DNA of 64,000 nt from assembly GCA_022393335.1 (NCBI GenBank), contig JAJEKB010009567.1, forward strand, positions 1 through 64,000, written 5' to 3'. The stretch comes from Macrotrachela quadricornifera (lineage: Eukaryota; Rotifera; Eurotatoria; Philodinida; Philodinidae). Made by a program: the position numbers and the translations under genes. Positions 1 through 10,429 of the stretch are shown here, piece after piece. The number at the start of each line of letters is the position of its first letter. Position 1 is the first letter of the stretch. The notes beneath the pieces were generated by a model, which saw nothing but the letters and a program-made list of their open reading frames with translations, made no database searches and had not been told where the DNA came from.

Positions 1-953
1 ACATCATTTTGATTAATAGTTTTTATTCTTAAATCATTTTCATTAGCTGTATAACTATTTGAAATATAATTAACAAATTCATCATAATCAAGTTCATGAT
101 TATAACAATATTCTCGAAGATATTTATCATATGTTGATAAATAATGTTCACGCCAAAGATCACTTAAGACTTGTTCAGATTGATTATTTGATAAAGAATC
201 ATCTGATGAATGTGATGTATCATGTCCATCAGAACGATTATGAATATCTGAATTTGTTGTCCATGCATTTGTTGCAAGTTGATAACCATCACGATTCCAA
301 TATTCAAGCCAATTATCTAATGCATTTTTAAATAAATCATCTTGAGTCAATTCAGAATTTTCAATAGATGATTCATCTATGATTTTAAGAAAATATTAAA
401 AATAAATACAATCAATATTCGATATATTTTTTTTCACCTGGAGGTTGTTCATTAGATAATGATCGTGAACGTGTTCGACGATGAGTTTTTGATCGTTCAA
501 TCTTAAGTATAAGATAATTATAAATTTGTTTTTAGGAAAATAAAATAAATTACTAATGATGATGTAAAGGAAGTTGGTAAACCCATTGCTTTCATAGCTA
601 ATGTTTCTTCATCCAAATCTTCATCTTCTAAAATATCATTATATATATATTTATCGATTATTTCGATCAAACAAATAAAATTCTTATTTACGTTGTTGTT
701 TATCAACTTCAAGTTCTTCCATTTTATCTGTAATTTGCTCTAATGTCGGTTTATTCGATTTTTCACTCATACTTGATTTTAACAGATGAATATCACTAAA
801 TAATTATTTTATAAATTAAAAAAAAAATTAACTTAATATTTATTTATCTTACTTAAGAAGAACACGTGAAAGACAAAATTTTGTAATTTGTTTTTCTGGT
901 TTATTTAATTCTACAGAAATATTAGCAATAACACCTGAACCACTTCGAACCAT
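1..953 (-). CDS. TGS1: Trimethylguanosine synthase, N-terminal part (gene runs off the left edge)
   Basis: TGS1 converts the m7G caps of snRNAs and snoRNAs, and of spliced-leader RNAs where these exist, to trimethylguanosine. Five exons can be read. The first begins MVRSGSG; the third carries EDLDEETLAMKAMGLPTSF, which matches the acidic 'LDSEAELMRSMGLP' segment of animal TGS1. The last visible exon has a WLEYWNRDGYQL block and a WREHYLSTYDKYLREYC block, matching the 'W.KYWNEYG' and 'W..HYSQLYWYYLEQF' segments of human TGS1. The C-terminal methyltransferase domain lies outside the window, so catalysis cannot be checked. The ATG was chosen because a polypyrimidine-AG acceptor lies 11 nt upstream. 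It is last in a same-strand series UBA3, SNARE, TGS1, with a 92-bp gap to the SNARE. The identity rests on these scattered conserved blocks in the right order. Confidence 0.8.
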
Positions 954-963
954 TTTCTTTTTA

Positions 964-978
964 TCTGAAAAAATAAAA
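964..978 (-). promoter_or_regulatory. Splice-acceptor-like site 11 nt before the TGS1 start
   Basis: On the minus strand a T-rich tract ends in CAG 11 nt upstream of the TGS1 ATG, with no obvious cis donor in the 92-bp gap to the SNARE gene. This fits a spliced-leader addition site. No leader RNA was seen, so this is inference. Confidence 0.45.
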
Positions 979-1045
979 TGTATTTAGCCAATAAAGGCAG
1001 GAAAAAAAAACAATAATATTAATAACGATAAGAAAAAATATATAT

Positions 1046-1855
1046 TCAAAAAAAAAGAATTAATATAATAATCAAGAAAAAAAGACCAACAGCAATAGCA
1101 AATAAATATGTATGTCCACCAACACCATCATTTGATGTTCGAAGGAAATGTTTTGTTTGTTTTGTTAAATTTTCTACACGATTTTGACTATTGATCATAC
1201 CAGTTTCAAGATTATCTAAAACACGTATATGATCATTTATTTCAAAATTAATATTTTGTGTTAAATTTTTTAATGATATTATTGAATGATGAATATCTTC
1301 AAGTTGTTCATCTTGTTTACGTATCATATGATCTTCTTCTGATACTTGATCAAGACGAATTATTTCCATTTGATTTTCATTTTTTTTTATTGATTGAATT
1401 TTATTTTTCCAATAATCATATTGAGTTTTCATATGATGAATATAATCTTCACGTTCATTAGATGATGGAAGAAGATTTATTGTAGTATTAGAAAATAATG
1501 ATGATTGTTCATTTTCTTTTGAATAACTAATAGTAAAACGTTTTTCTGTTTGTTCTTTATTCGATATTTGTATATTAGGATTTTTTCGAATGAGTTTTAT
1601 ATTTTCTTCTTCAAAATCATTCTCATTTTCGGATACATTTGGTGAATGAGTATTTACAGATTGATTTTCATTAGATGATGAATTAAGAAATTGATTTACT
1701 TTTTGTAAATCATCAAGAGTACATGATATATGATTTAAAAGTTGATCAACTTCTTGTTGATTATAATGAGATGATTGAGAAATTGTTTGAACACGTTGAA
1801 ATGATTGTTCAATATCTCGTTTAAGATAAATGAACGTATCAATTGTAGGGCTCAT
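1046..1855 (-). CDS. Qc-SNARE, syntaxin-6/10-like, single exon, with His in the zero layer
   Basis: A 269-residue tail-anchored SNARE, expected to act in trans-Golgi/endosome fusion. The N-terminal ~60 residues are helical and resemble the syntaxin-6 N-terminal domain. A low-complexity Asn/Ser/Glu linker follows. The SNARE motif runs from about residue 181 to 240, beginning with QDEQLE and LKNLTQNI, which match syntaxin-6 QDEQLE and LKNMSQRI. A C-terminal membrane anchor spans about residues 250-269. Ungapped alignment to syntaxin 6 puts His-209 (INDHIRVL) where the family has the zero-layer Gln (LEEQAVML). The codon is CAT, one base from CAA. Upstream, a two-codon uORF (ATG GCA TGA) overlaps the start. 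Syntaxin 8 and BET1 are alternatives, but the flanking residues fit syntaxin 6 best. Confidence 0.8.
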   Translation of the reverse strand: MSPTIDTFIYLKRDIEQSFQRVQTISQSSHYNQQEVDQLLNHISCTLDDLQKVNQFLNSSSNENQSVNTHSPNVSENENDFEEENIKLIRKNPNIQISNKEQTEKRFTISYSKENEQSSLFSNTTINLLPSSNEREDYIHHMKTQYDYWKNKIQSIKKNENQMEIIRLDQVSEEDHMIRKQDEQLEDIHHSIISLKNLTQNINFEINDHIRVLDNLETGMINSQNRVENLTKQTKHFLRTSNDGVGGHTYLFAIAVGLFFLIIILILFF

Positions 1856-1865
1856 GCCATGTAAA

Positions 1866-1885
1866 TCTGAAATACTAAAAATGAC
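1866..1885 (-). promoter_or_regulatory. Splice-acceptor-like site 11 nt before the SNARE start
   Basis: The minus strand reads a T-rich stretch ending TATTTCAG, then 11 nt, then the ATG. The 140-bp gap to UBA3 has no recognisable upstream exon, so trans-splicing of a polycistronic RNA is the simplest reading. This is inference. Confidence 0.4.
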
Positions 1886-1995
1886 TGTTAGATTTAAGTT
1901 AACTCACAAATTTTGTGTTTCTGGATTTTTAATATGTTAATATAAAAAGAAAAATTAATAAAAAATAAAAAAAAAAACACTACTGTTTTATATAT

Positions 1996-4112
1996 CTATT
2001 TAGTTGTTGCCGTTTCCATTGAACTAGTCAATGAAAGTATCACACGCATTGATGATGCTCGTGCTGGATCACCAACTAACAATTCTATGCCATTAATTAA
2101 TCCAAGTTCTTAAAAAAAACAAAAAAAGGAAAATGAAATATTTTTTAATAAAATATATATGTATAGAGATTTTTTCAACCTTGTAATGTCATTTTAAGAT
2201 GAGGTTTTGTGGCTTCACGCATTTGTTCTGTACTTGTCATATATAAAGTTTTTGCTTTTCCATTTATTTCTGTATAAATTAATGGAGCAATTAATTGACT
2301 GAATAAAAATGAAAATTTTCTTTTATTTATTCAAATAAATTTTTTTATTTTACTATTTTTCTATAAGTAAATCGACAAATTCTTGAAATTTTGCTGTTTC
2401 ATTCATTTGTATACGTATTGGAATATTTGAACATATTGGACAATCATCTTTTTTTTCAGGTGGATATGTAAGCATATATATTCCTTCAATATCATTAAAC
2501 ATTGTATAATTATTCATAAGCATTACAGATCTATTTCAAATAAAAAAAAATAAAATAAAAAAATATTAAATTGAAGGTTTTTTTTAATATACGAAGTAGC
2601 TAATTTAAAAACTTCTGTTGCACAAATTGATGCAATAACAGCATTTGTTGATGCAACTGCCGGTATAATACGTTTAACAACACCTTGTGTAAATCGAAAA
2701 TTAAGTCCAGTTATATTATAATCATTTGCTCGTTTTGTTGCATGTTCAAGAATCCATTGAATATGTTCAACACTATCACCATCAATTTTAACATCTTTAA
2801 AAACAAAAAAAAAATTGAGAAATTTCTATGAAAATATCTAACCTTGACCAAATGGTTGTTCTTTTGGCCAGAGAATACTAGTTACCCATTCAACGCAATG
2901 TTCTGGTAAACGTGGATTATTTGCAATTGTACATTGAGGAAAATTTACCTAATAATAGATAGAATGTTAAATTTTTTTAAAAAGATGATCTATTAAACAT
3001 GGAAAAAAATCATAAAAATATGTTAGTAGAGAATTGTTTTGATAGTTTTTGAAAAACTTTTTACAATATATCTTTTAAGAAGATATGAAGATTTTCTCAA
3101 TTATTCATACTGAGATATATGTAAAATATCTTGAGACATTCAGTAAATAATTTACTTGTGGAGGAAATAAATCTAGAGTACATTCAATACAACTAGTAAA
3201 TCCATGCATAATAACTCGTGCATTGCCTTTAAAACCTTCTGTACCACCATCAATAAGAGGTATTATTGAACTTGGTATAAGTTGGTTATCTTCATCATAT
3301 TGAAGCATACTAACCTATAATGAGAAAAAATTTTATTTTGTAATTTTTGATTTTTATTTAATTATCTTACAAGCATACTGTTAATCCATCGACGAGCAAC
3401 AACCGAATCTAGACCACATACAACAATTCGAAATTCTTAAAAAGAGAAAATAATATGAAAATATTAATTGTCATGAAAAATTGAATTTTACGAGAATAAA
3501 ATGATGCATCAAAATCTTGAATTTTATTCATATGTCTAAGAAAAATATAAAAAGGATTTTTTTTTTTTAATAATAAAAATAAATATTCACATACGGAGTA
3601 ACTTTACAATGTGGAATACGATTCATAATAAATTTTGCAGCTACTTCTGCTTTTGATTGTCCAATATCCGCTTTACTTAAAAATAAAAATTAAAAAAAAG
3701 AGAATAATTAAAAAAAAATGTTTTTTTCTTCGATTTACGTAAATAAGAATTGACGATTTAAATTTGCTAAATCAATTGTATCCATATCAATTATATCAAT
3801 TTGACAAAAACCCATTAAAGCCTAATTAAATAATATTCGTTTATATTTTAAAAATATTTTTTGATTTTCTATACCAAATCTTTTAATAATTCACAACCAA
3901 GACCACCAGCACCAATAATTAAAATTCGAACAGATTCAATTCCTGATAAAATCTAAGATAAACAGAAATAATTACAAATCATTAAATAATTATTAATAAA
4001 CCTCAGTAGATGGTTCAAAATTTGGATCTTTAAATGGTCCAGCTCGTTCAAGAATACGACGGAGATGAATCCATCGTTTTTTTGCTGTAGCATCATCATT
4101 TGGAATTGTCAT
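1996..4112 (-). CDS. UBA3: NEDD8-activating enzyme E1 catalytic subunit
   Basis: UBA3 with NAE1 adenylates NEDD8, forms a thioester with it and passes it to UBC12, feeding cullin-RING ligase activation. About ten exons can be followed. The start exon gives [16 protein letters not shown] and DPNFEPSTE, matching human 'RSGPFTHPDFEPSTE'. A middle exon (about 3158-3308) gives [19 protein letters not shown] and [12 protein letters not shown], nearly identical to human UBA3. The next exon has the catalytic cysteine in [18 protein letters not shown]. Later come [18 protein letters not shown] and the zinc-binding cysteines. The C-terminal ubiquitin-fold domain ends [12 protein letters not shown] and a short tail. 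The ATG directly follows TTTTTTCTAG. No frame breaks were seen. Confidence 0.93.
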
Positions 4113-4122
4113 CTAGAAAAAA
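4113..4122 (-). promoter_or_regulatory. Acceptor-like site immediately before the UBA3 start codon
   Basis: The minus strand reads TTTTTTCTAG directly followed by ATG. An acceptor with no 5'UTR bases after it fits leader trans-splicing. A cis-spliced 5'UTR exon further upstream is the alternative. Confidence 0.45.
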
Positions 4123-4419
4123 CAAAACTAAAATTTTGTTTTTCTTATCTTAATATTCAATCTGCGTATTGTTTTCTTCTACGATTAATTTCGAAATAGA
4201 AATGGGTAAACTAAGGAGAAAAGAAACATTTTTCAACCAATTAGGATATCTCTTATGTGAGGCTATGATGAATCATCGTATATGATGTCCAATCAAGTTT
4301 TCTTTCTTTCAAAATAATAATGGAAGATTTAAACATTTAATCTATTGTATAATATTATTAATTGATTTTCTTGAAATAACCTAAAGAATAATAATAAATA
4401 TAATGGATATGTTACAGAG
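4123..4419. other. AT-rich upstream region of UBA3
   Basis: No open frame, repeat or RNA gene recognised. It may hold the UBA3 promoter. Confidence 0.3.
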
Positions 4420-4690
4420 ATATATACTTACTATACAGAAATTGGTAAATCAAGGAAAAATTAAGGAATTCAAGAATCATAAATATTTCAGAGATATATA
4501 CTCTAAAAATGTCATGAAATTGAAGGAAATCAAGGAATTCGAGAAAAATAAAATCAGGAAATTCGAGGAATTGAAAGAATTAAAAGATTTCAAGAAATTG
4601 AAGCAATCCAAGGCAAACAAGAAATTAAGGAAAGTCAAGGATTGCGCCTCTTAGCCATTCTAGTCCCATCATGCCAGGTCGGATCCTATT
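4420..4690 (+). repeat. Dispersed repeat, copy 1 (Lys/Phe/Glu-rich when translated)
   Basis: This stretch resembles 9945-10165 (same strand) and 10430-10585 (opposite strand). Shared blocks include CAGAAATTGGTAAATCAAGG, ATATACTCTAAAA and TGTCATG, then a low-complexity run of AAGGAATTCAAG-type units, and finally AGCCATTCTAG with ATCATGCCA. Copy 1 translates openly over 83 codons (…FRDIYSKNVMKLKEIKEF…), and the equivalent frame is open in the other copies. It has no recognised domain. It is either a mobile-element piece or a short coding relic. Confidence 0.6.
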
Positions 4691-5319
4691 AACTGAAACC
4701 GACACAATCTTACACTACTATAGTATAATAGCAGTTAAGCCAAATATGGCGATATAGCAAAAAAAAACAATAGTGGATTCTATATGTCAAATCTTTCATG
4801 ACCATTTGTAGTTTATTACAAGTAAATGTCCAACTTTTTACGAAGACAAACATCTCAAATAAAAAAATTATCCGTTTACCGGTTTTAAAATGATTATATA
4901 CACGCATAGAATACCCAAAAAAATATATTATGTAGTCGATAATAGTAGCTATAGCGAGCAATAACAAATTTATGACATATTCTCGGTAAATATCGTCTCA
5001 TACTAATAATACATCACATGAAAATTTCTCTATTATTGAGTTATCTTTCGGTAGTTTCATATACCTATAGTAATGTAAAATCGTTTATATCCACACTCCT
5101 TGTCGGAGTGCGCAATATCCTTTCTTGTTTTGTACTTGTGTTTTCGATTAAACATAAATATTTGTTGTTCTAGAAGCTGTACGACAAATATCTCACTGAT
5201 TCATGAGTTTCATGATACTGAAAGCGAAATATTTTACACATGCACAATCAAAGAATTGTAAATTATTTGTCTGCAACATTATAATACCATTCTAAATCTT
5301 GCGCAATATAAAAGAATTG
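4691..5319. other. AT-rich intergenic DNA
   Basis: Nothing coding or structural recognised. A short ATCCTATT and TAACTGAAACCGACAC patch follows the repeat copy. Confidence 0.3.
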
Positions 5320-5577
5320 GACATAACAATTGAGGATTATAGATCCTAACTAAATCAAAAAAAAATCTCGAATAATATGAAACAATTAGACATATTAATT
5401 GAGAATTTCGGATTCTAACAAAATCAAAAAAAAATCGTGAACAATAAATAACAGTTCGACATAGTAAATCAGAATTTTAAATCATCAATAAATCAAAAAG
5501 AAATCTTCACTAATAAGAAACAAACGTAAATAATAGTTGAGAATTTGATCTCCTAAAAAAATCAGAAAAATCTGATT
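5320..5577. repeat. Degenerate tandem repeat, period about 69 bp, about 3.7 copies
   Basis: Units begin near 5320, 5389, 5458 and 5526. Each has the order GACATA, then TTGAGAATTT, then a TCCTAA-like stretch, then AAATCAAAAAAAAATC, then AATAAGAAACAA. Copies differ by many substitutions but keep the spacing. No function is evident. Confidence 0.65.
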
Positions 5578-7221
5578 CTATTCTCACTTTTTTACATGGA
5601 CTTAAGATCTCGTGCTGAGGCATCTGAAACGTGCTCTGATCGAGTACAGGAGTAAAACAAATTTATTGTTGTATGATGTTTTCTATCGATTGAACAACAA
5701 CGAAAGAAATACGACTAATATCCTTTCGTCTGTTTAGAACTTACAGATTTACGGAATTTTATCAGTTTTTATATATGATTATGCCGAACAGTACCTTGAC
5801 ATTTTATCAAACACAAATTCCAACACGGAACAAGTCGGTTCGCACGTCACGTTGTACTGTTGTTTAAAAGCAGAGAAAATTTGTTTTAATTACTGTAAAA
5901 TTTCCTTCAGTGTTAATAAAGGTATGTTGCAGTTTTCTTACATTGTAACTTTATGTTACACATTAAGTTTTATTGTAATATTCGTCAATATAATATAGAC
6001 AAATTTTGAATGTCGGTTGCGCAAAATTGTTAAATGTGTGTTGTTTCGTTCTCTTGTTTGCGGCTTATTAATTAAATTTTCCATTTTCTTATCATAGCGT
6101 GATACACATCATGATGAAAGTATGAATATTTCGTGAGTTTCCCTGACGAAACGCTTTTTAGTGTTGCGCTAAGACCCAACGATTCAAACTCGTATAGCTT
6201 TGTAGAGCAGTATGAGTAAACTTCGAATAAAACGTTCTCTACAACTACAACATTCCATTAATAGTTCGGAGAAATTACAGAACATTATAGAAATTTCATC
6301 AGCGTGCAAATGTCGTACAAAAATCCGCTCCGACAATCTGATATCATCAGAATTTGATGCTAATCCTACAGTTGGATTCCTATGCGATTCCGTCACTGGG
6401 AATCCTGTAGGATCCGGTGTCAGATTTTGCCACCTGATAAGAATTATCGCGCTTACAAAAAACTCCTTCTATATGTGGAGAGAGACAATAAATACCATCA
6501 ACGGAAGAAATTGAAATGTCGTCGATAAAGAAAAAAGATCCATATGCTGTTATTGATGATAGAGAGATAGTTTCCACTATTGCTAGATTGTTATCAGCAA
6601 TACAGGTCTATAGAAGACAAATCAACATCATTAATATTAGTTAAGATCAAAGATAACAGACTCACTAATATCATAAGACAGTATCAATTGTTACGGTTGT
6701 CATTTATTGACATATTTTAACTGCTGATTTAATGTGAATTTTCATTTTCGATCCTCTCAAAACTATGCTTGCACGTGCTATTCGCGAATTGATATGAAAA
6801 CGAGAAAAAACAATATTCTTACAAATAAAGTAGTACATGATAGGTTACACAGAGTGGACAGAGAAGGGAAAACATTTTATTAAGAAGAACTATTCGTAAT
6901 AATGATGAAGATTGTTCAAAGAAAAAAAAACACAGAAGATTTGATATTCTCTTAGATAATCATGTTTTATTTTTATTCATATGAACTCCTATATGAATAT
7001 GATTACAAAAAACATAGTTGTCACTAAATGAAAATCGTTAAAGTCAAAACCATTGTATTATACGAAGTACAAAGAAAAAAGACGCAAAAAAATCTTTGTT
7101 TATGTGCCAAAAAGTTTTGTTTTTTCATTGTTCGCGGTGATGATAACGATCACATAATATTTAATTAACTAAACAAAGAAAACATACTATTTCAAATATA
7201 TATATATATATAGAAACTTAC
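5578..7221. other. Gene-poor region with short palindromic patches
   Basis: Around 6355-6425 are several ATCC/GGAT-containing near-palindromes (for example GGAATCCTGTAGGATCC) similar in style to those at 8240-8425. A (TA)n run lies at about 7196-7212. An open frame of 100 codons at 6212-6514 overlaps these repeats and resembles no family I know. I do not call it a gene. Confidence 0.3.
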
Positions 7222-7556
7222 CAACAAATGTAGTTTTAATATTTCTTGAGATTGCGGTTCGAATTTCGTCGACCTAAGTTAATGTAATTAAAGAGGGTGA
7301 GGATGAATTTTGTATTTACCTTCATTATACCCTTTGCCATCTCATTCGACGAATAAAAAACCATTTGTTCCAATTGACCGTACACACCAGATAAGGTTGC
7401 ACGTGAAACACATTCGTCTTCATTCTAAATATTTAAAAAAGAGGAAATTATTTATTAACAAAATATTACTCACCAAATTAGGAAGTCCATAATGAGTTTT
7501 GATAAAACTGATAACCCGTTTACAATCATTGACTGTACATGAACCAATTTTCTTAA
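7222..7556 (-). pseudogene. Orphan three-exon coding fragment, family not recognised
   Basis: Three consecutive minus-strand exons join in frame through canonical GT-AG introns: 7556-7474 (27 codons, KKIGSCTVNDCKRVISF…), 7424-7317 (36 codons, NEDECVSRATLSGVYGQ…) and 7273-7222 (17 codons, VDEIRTAISRNIKTTFV). Donors read GTGAGT, GTAAAT and GTAAGT, and acceptors end in CAG or TAG. No start exon can be joined upstream: the preceding open stretch ends in a stop. No further exon was found downstream. It is therefore either a decayed gene or transposon piece, or the middle of a gene whose ends I cannot see. A faint likeness to BEN-type DNA-binding domains is not strong enough to name it. Confidence 0.4.
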
Positions 7557-8239
7557 CTGACAAGCAAATAATTAAAATTTATGCTTCGGTTTGTTGTTTA
7601 TCGAACTCGTCCTAAATTAAAAAATCAAATTAGAAAGACTTTATTGATAGAGGTGGATTCAAACCTCGGCAATAATAGCCATAATTTATTAGTAAAATGG
7701 ACTGCTTATTAATATTCAGAGTGAAAAAATATCATCCATAACGGTCATATTAAGCGCCATAAGTCAAGGAGATAGAGAAAGAGAAAGCAGAAAAAGAAGA
7801 GAAAACGACTGACTAATAACAAATAACAACATACCATGCTTATAGATGCGAAAGAAAAGAATAAAGCTGTTGAGACGGAATGTACGTGAAGTGTTTATTA
7901 CAATTGCCGGATTTGGCATCAGAAAGAGATAGATACCCAGGTCAATCACGCCCGATCGTAAAAGGTAGTATATGATCGTATACAGTCGTAAACTGAGATT
8001 CATTTCTCGGGCATACTGTTAACTATTGAATTCAGCACAGAATCCAACAGAACGTAGAATGCAATATGAAACATTTTAAATTATTTTTCTTGCATTATTT
8101 CGAACTATATATCGAACACTTAGTATTTATATATTTAAATAGATTTTACTTTTTATTGTTATATTATTGATCATAACAAAATAAAAAAGTTATATTTTTT
8201 TTATTTCAATATTTTCTTTTTATTTGTCTTTAGACTATC
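7557..8239. other. Gene-poor region
   Basis: Holds a purine-rich AGAGAAAG run (about 7770-7805) and a small cluster of GATCGTATAC-type words at 7953-8000 similar to those at 8640-8812. No gene recognised. Confidence 0.3.
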
Positions 8240-8425
8240 CAGGTCGAAACCATCCCATCGGATCCTATCGAATCCGACGCTATCCGACAATTGGATTCGA
8301 TAGGAAACCGATTACCAGAAATCGGTGGAATTTGACGAATTCCGACATCGGAAATCGTCGGATTCCGATAATAGAATCCGGTGATGTCCTCTTGTCGAAA
8401 AACGTCGGATCCGACAGTACTGCTG
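8240..8425. repeat. Cluster of degenerate TCGGATTC/GAATCCGA palindromes
   Basis: About a dozen variants of GAATCCGA and TCGGATTC occur within 185 bp in both orientations (for example TCGAATCCGACG, CGTCGGATTCCGATA, ACGTCGGATCCGACAG). The patch is locally much more GC-rich than its surroundings. It is followed at about 8460-8504 by a sequence that looks exactly like a short intron (GTAAGT … TTTTAG), although the flanking frames are not convincing as a gene. Confidence 0.55.
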
Positions 8426-8639
8426 TCGTTAGGTCTATTTTATCGTATAACTGGAAAAGTAAGTATTATATTAATTAAAATATTTTGTTTTTTATTTATT
8501 TTAGGTCCATTTATATATCCAAATGGACAGGGAAGTATTCCTGGTATTGAGAATAAGGGCAGAGATACGAGAGAGAGGATAACAGAAAGTTGCCGTCTTC
8601 TCTCCAAGGAGATGAGAGTGTGAATACGAGGACAAACGA

Positions 8640-8812
8640 TGTTGTATACGACTGTGTACGATCGTTTACGGTGGTCGTATTTCGTCGTATAAGACACGAC
8701 GAAAATAGGACCGTATTTCAGGAGTGAAGTATACGACGAATTACGATCGTACACGGTCGTTTACGACATTGTATATGACCGTTTACGACAACCGTAATAC
8801 TCGTCCTGGATA
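8640..8812. repeat. Cluster of degenerate GTCGTATACGAC-type words
   Basis: Repeated variants of TACGAC/GTCGTA and ACGATCGT(A/T)(T/C)AC occupy about 170 bp in both orientations. It is not a clean tandem array. This is the second GC-richer palindromic patch in the block and uses a different core word from the one at 8240. Confidence 0.55.
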
Positions 8813-9944
8813 ATCCTTCTGCTCATATAGTCTATCGAGAGAGGTCAAACAATGAAGCGAATACAGGAGGAGATATCACTGTACGATATCTGTTTACGTA
8901 TTCGCTTGATCGAGGAATTACAAACAAACTTTTTCGATATTTTCATCTGGACTCATGAATACATGAAATCAAAATGGTGATAATACGATCAGTTTAGAAA
9001 TATTTTTCGCTTTACGCAAACGTTACCCTTGAAAGTGATGATTCATAAATCATAAAAATGAAACAAAGATTTAGATTAAGAGTATTATTTTAATCCATGA
9101 ATAAGTTTAAAATAATTATTTCTTTGCTGATCAGAGCCTGAAACGACGTAAGGTTTTATGGCATCGCTTCGCTTCGTCTTGCAAAGGTTCTACAAGAACT
9201 TGGTTTGAAGTGCTGCGCATATCAAAAACATGTGCTACACTTTTTCATTGTTGAAAACCTAGAGTGAATGAGGGTACTATTGCAATTTAGACAACTCTCA
9301 CATTATTATATCCTCAAGATGCAATGTGCAATGTACGAATGGATTGAAAGTGTGACTAAACTACAGAAGAACCAGAAGAAGGAAAATTTGACAACAAGGA
9401 TTTATTTAGTTTTGTTTTTTATTATGTTACTTTCAATTAAATAATTGTTTTCGTTATGAATAATTGAACAAAGGTACAGCCACATCCAAGTTTAAACAGA
9501 AAGAAAACTGAAAATATATCATTCAGTCAATACTGCATCACTTTTCATTGACAGAATGAAAACATTTACTACAAAGATATATTTTCGCTAATAGAGATGT
9601 TACTATATTAATGAAGGAGTCATTTTTCATTGTACCTTGCTTTGCTTCGATCCCTCGTCGAACATTCGCTTCATTTCGGGCTCTACTACTAACTGAGAAT
9701 TGATTTCTCAATGAAAGACAGTTGGTTTTTCAAAGCTATATATATGATCTAGCTGTCAATTTCTGATCGTTAGATGGCCTGTTCTATTAGATTGTAGAAA
9801 ATTTGAAATATTGGTCCAAATGATCTGTTTAAAAATAACTAAAGTTGATAGTATCGCTAAGGTTTAGTAAAAGATAATATGAATATAAAAGTATCAAATT
9901 TAAGAATACTTTTTTTCTCTTCAATAATTTGAGGTATACCTATC
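8813..9944. other. Gene-poor region
   Basis: No gene or clear repeat recognised. A CGCTTCGCTTCG word at about 9164 resembles the core of the repeats at 40134-40765 but is too short to link them. Confidence 0.3.
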
Positions 9945-10165
9945 AACCAGAAATTGGTAAATCAAGGAAAACCAAGAAATTCAAAGAATTCAAGATTCCT
10001 AAATGCTTCAGAGACATATACTCTAAAAGTGTCATGGATTTCAAGGAAATCAAGCAATTTAAGGCATTCAAAGAATTCAAGGAACTGAAACAGTCCAAGG
10101 CAGTCAAGAAATTAAGGGAAATCAAGAGTCGTGTCTCTCAGCCATTCTAGCAACCTCATGCCAAT
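9945..10165 (+). repeat. Dispersed repeat, copy 2
   Basis: Same family and orientation as 4420-4690. It shares CAGAAATTGGTAAATCAAGG, the ATATACTCTAAAA block, the AAGGAATTCAAG-like low-complexity run and the closing AGCCATTCTAG with CTCATGCCA. It is open over 73 codons in the same frame as copy 1. Confidence 0.6.
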
Positions 10166-10189
10166 CGATTCTAGAATATTGCACCGGTA

Positions 10190-10340
10190 CGACTTTTCGT
10201 ACCCGTACCCTACCCGAACCCGGCTCGGGTGCGGATGCCCAACCCGCGGGTTGCAGTACTCTAAGTCGAAGTCTATAGCCGCTCGTGGCACCCTCACGCA
10301 GGGTCGTCCGTTTTTGTCTCTGGCGGCACCATCACCGCAT
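10190..10340. repeat. GC-rich island with degenerate ACCCG/CGGGT words
   Basis: Includes GTACCCGTACCCTACCCG, CCCGGCTCGGGT and ACCCGCGGGTT. It is strikingly GC-rich for this window. It lies between repeat copies 2 and 3, which face each other, so the three parts may form one composite element. Confidence 0.5.
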
Positions 10341-10429
10341 TGAAAAGGAATACTTGAACAATTGAAAACTTGAATACTTGAACTTGAAGTATCCAATAAT
10401 TGAACAGTTCCTCATGTGCATTGACTTCC

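Noticed and set aside
6212..6514. A 100-codon open frame on the plus strand
   Set aside because: It overlaps ATCC/GGAT palindromic repeats, is matched by open frames on the other strand, and resembles no family.
7245..7275. GGTTCGAATTT resembling a tRNA B box
   Set aside because: No matching A box or acceptor stem, and it lies inside a better-supported exon.
7650..7680. Minus-strand GGTTTGAATCC resembling a tRNA T-loop
   Set aside because: The T-arm does not pair and no cloverleaf can be drawn.
8224..8754. Overlapping open frames on both strands
   Set aside because: They arise from the palindromic word clusters, which lack stops on both strands; the intron-like sequence at 8460-8504 has no convincing exons.
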